Source: Planctomycetota bacterium
Lineage (GTDB): Bacteria; Planctomycetota; Phycisphaerae; UBA1845
Assembly (NCBI GenBank): GCA_022566435.1
Contig: JADFIX010000054.1
Span: 1 to 10,525 of the forward strand
Direction: 5' to 3'
DNA: 10,525 nt
Below, one piece after another: positions 5,816 through 10,525 of this stretch (position 1 is its first letter; the number at the start of each line of letters is the position of its first letter). The position numbers and the translations under genes were made by a program. The notes beneath the pieces were generated by a model, which saw only the letters and a list, made by a program, of their open reading frames with translations, was not told where the DNA came from and did no database searches.

Positions 5816-8800
5816 GTGGCAAAGAATTCACAACATCTTGCCAGAGCATTGGTTATCGTCGAATCGCCCGCCAAAGCGAAGACGATCAACCGGTATCTGG
5901 GGTCCGATTATACCGTCATGGCCAGCATGGGCCACGTGCGCGATTTGCCGCCCAAAGAGTTCGGCATAGACCTCGACGCCGGTTTCGAGCCATCTTACGA
6001 GATTCTCGGCGACAAGAAACGGATCGTCTCCGGACTGAAGAAGGCGGCCGCCAGCGCTGAGGAAGTCTATCTGGCGACGGACCTTGATCGCGAGGGGGAG
6101 GCCATCGCCTGGCACCTTGCCCACGCCCTTGGGCTGGATGAAAAAAGCGCCAAGCGAGTCGTCTTCAACGAAATTACCAAGTCCTCCATCCAACAGGCAT
6201 TTGCCTCGCCACTCAAGCTGGACATGGACAAGGTGTACGCTCAGCAGGCGCGAAGGCTGCTCGACCGTATCGTCGGCTACCAACTCAGCCCGCTCTTGCA
6301 ACAGAAGATCGCCAAGGGGCTGTCCGCCGGACGCGTACAATCCGTGGCCGTCCGCCTGATCGTTGAGCGCGAGCGAGACATTCGTGCGTTCCTACCGGAA
6401 GAGTCTTGGCGTATCGCCGGCTGTTTCGCGGTCGAACTTGCCAAAGCGAAAAAGCACCGCGCATCGTGGCAGAAGTTCATCACCGGGGCGAAGGACCCCG
6501 AAGCCGGTCGAACGGTCAAGGAACGCAACACCTGGCTCTCCAAGCACGCGTGCCTTTACGCCGAGTTCGTCAAACTTGGCGGCAAGAGTTTCAAGGCGAC
6601 GAAGGTGGCAGAGGCTCGTGCCGTGGTTGAGGCACTGGGGTTCATCGTCGAGAAGGTCCACGAAAAGGACTGGGAGGAGTATGCCGACAAGGGGCTGAAG
6701 AAGGTTTCGCTTGTCGGTACCATCAATCCCGAAAAGGCGCCGACCTTCAAGGTTGTCGACGTTCAGGCGAAGCGTACCAGCACCCGACCCAGCCCGCCGT
6801 TTACGACGGCCTCCCTACAACAGGCCGCGTCGACCCATCTCGGTTTTGCCCCCTCGCGGACCATGCGCGTGGCCCAGCAACTCTACGAAGGCGTCAACCT
6901 CGAGGGCAGCGAGGGGCAGGTCGGTCTCATTACCTATATGCGTACCGATTCGGTCAACCTCAGCAAGGACTCGATCGCGGGGGTGCGTAAACTGATTCAA
7001 AAAGATTTCGGGGAGAGCCACCTTCCGGCAAAACCCAATTCCTTCGCCAAGGCCAAGCGCGCCCAGGAAGCGCACGAGGCGATTCGGCCATCAAACGTCG
7101 TCTTCAAACCCGACGAAATACACGACCACCTGACGGCCGAACAGAACAAACTCTACGACCTCATTTGGCGTCGCTTCGTCGCCTGCCAGATGACGCCCGC
7201 AAAATGGGATAATACAACGGTGCTCATCGGTGCGGACACGGCGATGGGTGAAGCGATCTTCCGGGCCGGTGGCCGACGACTGGTCTTCGACGGATTCCTC
7301 CGTGTCATGGGTCGATCGAACACCGGCGACGATCTTCTCCTTCCCGAGATCGAAAAAGACAACGAAGTGGCCGCCCTCGATCTCCATCCTTCGCAACAAT
7401 ACACGAGCCCGGCGGCCCGCTATTCGGAGGCCGCGCTCGTCAACAAGATGGAAGCGGAGGGTATCGGGCGTCCGAGTACGTACGCCGCGGTCATCCAGAC
7501 GATTCAGGATCGCGACTACGTCAAACTGATCGACAAGCGAATGCATCCGACGGAGCGCGGCGAAATCGTCACGGATAAACTGGTCGAACACTTTCCCAAG
7601 ATCATGGACATCAAGTTCACTTCCTACATGGAAGAGGAACTTGACAAGATTGAAGAAGCGCACCTAGACTGGAAGCACGTCCTGGGCGAATTCTACGAAC
7701 CGTTCCGTGAAGCGCTCGCCCTCGCGCAGAACAACATGCAGCGGTCGCGCGCCGAGCCGAGCGACTTCCCCTGCCCGGACTGCGGCAAAATGATGGTCTA
7801 TCGCTTGGGGCGCAACGGGAAATTTCTTTCCTGCAGCGACTATCCCAAATGCAAGGTCGCACGGAACATCGACGCCGACGGCAAGCCCATCGATGAGGTG
7901 ATCGCGGACGAGCCCTGCGCCAAGTGCGGCAAGCCGATGAAACTCCGCAAGAGTCGCCGCGGCCCCTTCCTCGGTTGTACCGGCTACCCCGAGTGCGACA
8001 ACACGCTGCCCGCCGATGAGGAAGGAAACGCACTTCGCAAAGTGGACCCCGAGGAAATCGACGAAAAATGCCCGGATTGCGCGTCGGCCATGACCGTCAA
8101 GTTCGGACGAGGACGGGCGTTTCTCGGATGCTCGGCGTATCCCAAGTGCAAAGCGACGTCGCCGTTACCGCCCGGTGTCTATGTCGAAAAGCCGAAACCG
8201 GTGGAGGCCGGTGCCCGTTGCGATAAGTGCGGTCGTCCGATGGTCATACGCAACGGGAAACGCGGCCCATTTTTGAGTTGCTCCGGATTCCCCCGGTGTC
8301 GTAACGCCATGCCGATGGAGAAACTCGACGAGCTTCGCCGCCTCGAAGAAGAAGGCAAGATCCCCGATGCCCCACCCGAAGGTGCGACGCGCAACGGCAA
8401 AAAGAGAACGGTGCCAAAAGACAAGAACGGCAAAATAGACTACGCCGCCATGGGCCCCCCACCGCCGGGATTCGCCTGGACGCGCACGGGACGCCCGGTG
8501 ATCGAAGTCTGGCCGGAGGAGCCGCTCGTATGCCCCGACTGCGGTGGCGACGTCGCCTCCAAGACCGGTCGATTCGGTCCCTACTTCGGATGTACGCGTT
8601 ACCCGAAGTGTTCATTCGTTTCCAACCTCCGCGGTGAGGCCAAGAAACGCGCCGAAGTGGAAATACCTACGCCGGCTAAGCCCAAGCCGATCCCCACCAA
8701 CGTCCCTTGCGACGAGTGCGGCGAGTCCATGGTGATTCGCACCGGCCGTAACGGTCAGTTCCTCGGTTGCAGCAAGTATCCCAAGTGCCGCCACAGTACG

Positions 8801-8851
8801 CCCATGCCCGAAGGTGAAACCGCCGAAACACTAGCCGCAACCGCTTCCTGA
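5816..8851 (+). CDS. topA: DNA topoisomerase I (type IA) with six C-terminal zinc ribbons
   Basis: TopA relaxes negative supercoils behind polymerases by cutting one strand through a 5'-phosphotyrosine and passing the other through. The 1011-aa protein starts at GTG 5816, preceded by GGA at eight bases. The Toprim domain carries the catalytic Glu16 in VIVESPAKAKT and the metal triad Asp89-x-Asp91-x-Glu93 in ATDLDREGEA. SAGRVQSVAVRLI is at 170-182. The nucleophile is Tyr374 in GLITYMRTDS, with Arg376 beside it. PSTYAAVIQTI and HPTERGEIV complete the core, which ends near residue 640. Then come six zinc ribbons, all with spacing C-x2-C-x16-C-x5-C, starting at Cys653, 701, 752, 802, 906 and 965. 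Every cysteine is present. E. coli TopA has fewer ribbon-type repeats. A linker of about 77 residues, rich in Lys, Glu and Pro, separates ribbons 4 and 5. The C-terminal ribbons are known to bind single-stranded DNA and, in E. coli, RNA polymerase. Confidence 0.98.
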   Translation: MAKNSQHLARALVIVESPAKAKTINRYLGSDYTVMASMGHVRDLPPKEFGIDLDAGFEPSYEILGDKKRIVSGLKKAAASAEEVYLATDLDREGEAIAWHLAHALGLDEKSAKRVVFNEITKSSIQQAFASPLKLDMDKVYAQQARRLLDRIVGYQLSPLLQQKIAKGLSAGRVQSVAVRLIVERERDIRAFLPEESWRIAGCFAVELAKAKKHRASWQKFITGAKDPEAGRTVKERNTWLSKHACLYAEFVKLGGKSFKATKVAEARAVVEALGFIVEKVHEKDWEEYADKGLKKVSLVGTINPEKAPTFKVVDVQAKRTSTRPSPPFTTASLQQAASTHLGFAPSRTMRVAQQLYEGVNLEGSEGQVGLITYMRTDSVNLSKDSIAGVRKLIQKDFGESHLPAKPNSFAKAKRAQEAHEAIRPSNVVFKPDEIHDHLTAEQNKLYDLIWRRFVACQMTPAKWDNTTVLIGADTAMGEAIFRAGGRRLVFDGFLRVMGRSNTGDDLLLPEIEKDNEVAALDLHPSQQYTSPAARYSEAALVNKMEAEGIGRPSTYAAVIQTIQDRDYVKLIDKRMHPTERGEIVTDKLVEHFPKIMDIKFTSYMEEELDKIEEAHLDWKHVLGEFYEPFREALALAQNNMQRSRAEPSDFPCPDCGKMMVYRLGRNGKFLSCSDYPKCKVARNIDADGKPIDEVIADEPCAKCGKPMKLRKSRRGPFLGCTGYPECDNTLPADEEGNALRKVDPEEIDEKCPDCASAMTVKFGRGRAFLGCSAYPKCKATSPLPPGVYVEKPKPVEAGARCDKCGRPMVIRNGKRGPFLSCSGFPRCRNAMPMEKLDELRRLEEEGKIPDAPPEGATRNGKKRTVPKDKNGKIDYAAMGPPPPGFAWTRTGRPVIEVWPEEPLVCPDCGGDVASKTGRFGPYFGCTRYPKCSFVSNLRGEAKKRAEVEIPTPAKPKPIPTNVPCDECGESMVIRTGRNGQFLGCSKYPKCRHSTPMPEGETAETLAATAS

Positions 8852-8974
8852 TCCCATAGCGCAATTCGGGCTTGCGTATTGTGGACGCACCCTTATAGCG
8901 ATCAGGAATTGCCCTTCGGCACAAGTGCCTCAGAACATCACACCCGAATAGCCTAAGAAACTACACTTCGGCCA
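8852..8974. other. Spacer after topA with two weak hairpins
   Basis: No convincing gene is seen here. CGCAA (8860-8864) and TTGCG (8872-8876) can pair just after the topA stop, and GGCACAAGTGCC (8917-8928) is a perfect short palindrome. Neither has a following T run, so a rho-independent terminator for topA is not supported. The region is visibly richer in A and T than topA. Confidence 0.4.
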
Positions 8975-9199
8975 TCATAACATAACGCCATGCTGTATTT
9001 TAATATCCGTCACTGATATTCTACGCTGATTTTGGCCTTTGCTATGGCCACGTGCTTTGATTAGCCCAACCTCAAGCAATCTGAGAAAGGCCCTTGACAA
9101 AGCACGGGCAAGACCCGATACTTCGCATACCTGACCGAAGAGTTCTTCGTGAACGCCTAGCGTACAGGCGCGCTCGTGGTTCTGCGAGGCATAGAGCAT
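8975..9199 (-). CDS. Possible small winged-helix protein (hypothetical)
   Basis: This is a 74-codon frame with ATG at 9199 and GAGGG (complement of about 9209-9213) roughly nine bases upstream, a good Shine-Dalgarno site. The stretch LARALSRAFLRLLEVGLIKARG looks like the recognition helix and start of the wing of a MarR- or phage-type winged helix ('SRALRRLeerGLi'). The preceding EELFGQVCEVSG would be an earlier helix, and RRISVTD a strand. I do not recognise a specific family. The short length and lack of a coding neighbour on this strand make a fragment or chance frame quite possible. It is divergent from the LOTUS-domain gene 150 bases away. Confidence 0.38.
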   Translation of the reverse strand: MLYASQNHERACTLGVHEELFGQVCEVSGLARALSRAFLRLLEVGLIKARGHSKGQNQRRISVTDIKIQHGVML

Positions 9200-9286
9200 A
9201 GGCCTGGTCCCTCAGTTATCCAGTCCATGCCGCCTCATAAGTGCGGTTCCGAGTGAAAGCTGAGGCATCTTTATTTGATCGAACTT

Positions 9287-9327
9287 AAAAGCCTAGAGCC
9301 CGGCAAAGACCGGGCTTTAGGGCTTTT
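9287..9327. promoter_or_regulatory. Two-tier hairpin (terminator or attenuator-like) before the LOTUS-domain gene
   Basis: An inner stem AGCCCGG (9297-9303) pairs with CCGGGCT (9310-9316) around the loop CAAAGA. An outer stem AAAAGCC (9287-9293) pairs with GGCTTTT (9321-9327). All 14 pairs are Watson-Crick, with a small internal loop of three bases on one side and four on the other. The A-run/T-run ends make it resemble a bidirectional rho-independent terminator. On the plus strand only GGTTCC follows the T run, then GGAGG at 9337-9341 and the ATG at 9350. It could end upstream transcripts or act in the leader of the next gene. Confidence 0.6.
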
Positions 9328-9349
9328 GGTTCCATTGGAGGTACCTCAG

Positions 9350-10024
9350 ATGGCCGATTCCGCATCCCCAAAAGACATTCGCGAACTACTCCAATTCATG
9401 GCTTCGTACGTGCGCAACCACTTAGAGAAAACAGGTCGCCGAACGACCGGAGCAGCGCTCGCCGACGCCATTCGCCAGCGGTTTCCCGGCTTTGGTTTTG
9501 CGCAGCTTGGTTTGTCAAGACTTGCCGACGCCGTCCACCGTGCAGAGGAAGAAGGTGCCCTCGTTCGACACCGAGACGTCCAGCATCTCGAAGTGTCCCC
9601 TAGCGAAGCCACACCCCGAACACCATCTGCCCATGCCGCGTCAACAATGTCGTCGTACGTTCGTCCCGATGTTTGGCGTGCCTTTGTTTTCGTCACTGAC
9701 AGGTATGCGCACTTCCTTGACCGCACAACAGGACGGCTTGTTTCGCTGATGTCGAACGACAAAGATCAGGTTAGTGCGCAAGAACGAGATCCGCGCTTCG
9801 TTAGGGTCGAATCAATCGCTTCCCACGCTCAGAAGGACTGGATGCGTCAATTCCTTGTTTCCCAGGATTCCCTAAAGGCCGATGACGCTCCGATAAACGA
9901 GGAAGAGTGGTGGATCGCGATGAACTACTTGCCGAACTCCGAGAAAAGTCGGGGCCCGAGATCGAGTGGGACTGGATCAAGCCCATCGATAACGATGAAT
10001 GCAACGTGCCTAGCAAGCCAATGA
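9350..10024 (+). CDS. OST-HTH/LOTUS-domain protein with UPF0158-like segment (frame probably broken near 9910)
   Basis: From ATG 9350 this frame encodes 224 aa. The start has an excellent GGAGG at 9337-9341; an ATG at 9275 lies before the hairpin and lacks such a site. Residues about 9-84 (DIRELLQFMASYVRNHL ... FPGFGFAQLGLSRLADAVHRA ... LVRHRDVQHLEV) match the OST-HTH/LOTUS pattern, a winged helix that in known members binds RNA, often G-rich. After a Ser/Pro-rich linker, residues about 107-175 (VWRAFVFVTDRYAHFLDRTTGRLV ... RFVRVESIASHAQKDWMRQFL) resemble UPF0158-type proteins of unknown role. The last 40 or so residues (after about 9907) are Ser/Gly-rich and look out of frame, while the -1 frame is open there and onwards. 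I think the original protein continued in that frame. It could bind RNA, but its target is unknown. The first two domains are fairly sure as domain types; intactness is doubtful. Confidence 0.65.
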   Translation: MADSASPKDIRELLQFMASYVRNHLEKTGRRTTGAALADAIRQRFPGFGFAQLGLSRLADAVHRAEEEGALVRHRDVQHLEVSPSEATPRTPSAHAASTMSSYVRPDVWRAFVFVTDRYAHFLDRTTGRLVSLMSNDKDQVSAQERDPRFVRVESIASHAQKDWMRQFLVSQDSLKADDAPINEEEWWIAMNYLPNSEKSRGPRSSGTGSSPSITMNATCLASQ

Positions 10025-10525
10025 ATCGGCTGTTGGCGAGACTGACCAGCCCCACCGAACATCCCGAAGGGCTTCGAGTAGTAAAACTGTTTCGACTGCA
10101 TGGAGAGTTTGTTGCCAAACTGCACAAGGCGTGCCGAGATCCAGTTCTTGCACCGAAGCATATCGATTGCCGGGAAGGTCTAGTCGAATGGGTATTCTCA
10201 CCGGAGGCCAACCTGATCCCGCGGAGTGAATGGTGTGCCGGCCTTGAAGAAACCGCACTTGTCGCAATCTTGGTCAAACTCGTTAAGAACAAGTCATGGA
10301 ACAAGGACTCCCAAGGACATGCGTGGACCAAAGAGGTGGACCTGCTTGGGCAAGCTCCGGTATTTCGTCCAGGATTTCCTGCAGTCGCCAGTAAAGCCGC
10401 GAACATGCTGTTGCCGCTGAGGAAAGTATTATTGCTTTGCCATCCTGATATTAGGTCTATTTTGTTTAAAGCAATTATGAAAGGGGTTTTATATTGCCTT
10501 AAAATATCAATGCATTCCAGAGTTT
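9907..10525 (+). CDS. Downstream part of the LOTUS-domain gene, or a separate overlapping gene (open at window end)
   Basis: This is the -1 frame relative to the gene starting at 9350. It has no stop from 9886 to the window end, more than 210 codons. It encodes DRDELLAELREKSGPEIEW, then a charged globular sequence including LRVVKLFRLHGEFVAKLHKA, EWVFSPEANLIPRSEWCAGL, and HAWTKEVDLLGQAPVFRPGF near 10318-10377. I do not recognise a named family. Joining the frames near 9910-9930 gives EEEWWIAMN followed by LLAELREKSG, a natural-looking helix, so a one-base loss in a single long gene is my first reading. The second is a coupled gene starting at GTG 9907 or GTG 9910, which have GAGGAAGA just before them. 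ATG 10021 is a third choice. The final 85 bases are AT-rich and the residues there (LFKAIMKGVLYCLKISMHSRV) may not belong to the original gene. Confidence 0.5.
   Translation, partial: MVDRDELLAELREKSGPEIEWDWIKPIDNDECNVPSKPMNRLLARLTSPTEHPEGLRVVKLFRLHGEFVAKLHKACRDPVLAPKHIDCREGLVEWVFSPEANLIPRSEWCAGLEETALVAILVKLVKNKSWNKDSQGHAWTKEVDLLGQAPVFRPGFPAVASKAANMLLPLRKVLLLCHPDIRSILFKAIMKGVLYCLKISMHSRV

Noticed and set aside
7617..8033. Minus-strand frame of 138 codons inside topA
   Set aside because: It is antisense to clearly coding sequence for the TopA zinc ribbons, has an Arg/Cys-rich composition typical of shadow frames, and has no ribosome site.
8852..9349. tRNA or other structured RNA gene after topA
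   Set aside because: No T-loop (GTTCGAATC-like), acceptor pairing or known RNA signature is visible. Only short hairpins are seen.
9886..10024. Programmed -1 ribosomal frameshift in the LOTUS gene
   Set aside because: No X XXY YYZ heptamer is present in the right phase. The GAG AAA AGT region does not allow good re-pairing after a -1 slip.

Overview
The window looks like a stretch of moderately high-GC bacterial chromosome, most likely from a planctomycete (Planctomycetota) or close relative. This is inferred, not shown by a marker gene. The grounds are the style of several proteins: a phage-CII-like regulator used as a chromosomal gene beside ksgA, a membrane-anchored SurA/PpiD-type protein beginning MMKFFRKYNK, a TopA with many C-terminal zinc ribbons, and an IS200-like/RAYT transposase beginning MPQSLS, set among palindromic repeats.

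Left part (1-1970): the first 61 bases hold what appears to be the last 19 codons of an IS630-type transposase. It converges on a gene for a membrane-anchored endonuclease/exonuclease/phosphatase-fold protein (minus strand). Next comes a Y1 (HUH) transposase of the RAYT/IS200-like group, also on the minus strand. It is enclosed by two imperfect inverted copies of a repeat of about 100 bp, each carrying the same set of small palindromes and CGAACAACG words. Three copies of a 17-bp tandem repeat lie just upstream of the likely start of the phosphatase-fold gene.

Middle (1972-5815): ksgA/rsmA (minus strand) and a small HTH regulator (plus strand) are divergent and share an intergenic region of 145 bp. 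The regulator converges on a large gene for a single-pass membrane protein of the SurA/PpiD type that has no recognisable parvulin domain. That gene is divergent from topA across about 266 bp. A good sigma70-like promoter drives the membrane-protein gene, and a weaker candidate faces topA.

Right part (5816-10525): topA encodes a full type IA topoisomerase with all catalytic motifs and six intact C4 zinc ribbons. About 500 bp without a firm gene follows, containing one possible 74-codon winged-helix ORF on the minus strand and a strong two-tier hairpin. The hairpin sits ten bases before the Shine-Dalgarno site of the last gene. That gene has an N-terminal OST-HTH/LOTUS-like (RNA-binding) domain and a UPF0158-like segment. 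Its frame stops at 10024, but the -1 frame is open without interruption from 9886 to the window end. This suggests a frameshifted long gene or two overlapping genes. The last 90 or so bases turn sharply AT-rich.

Most of the window is housekeeping: ribosome maturation, protein quality control and DNA topology. I see no complete new multi-gene system. The parts most worth a second look are the repeat-flanked RAYT unit and the split LOTUS-domain gene with its leader hairpin.
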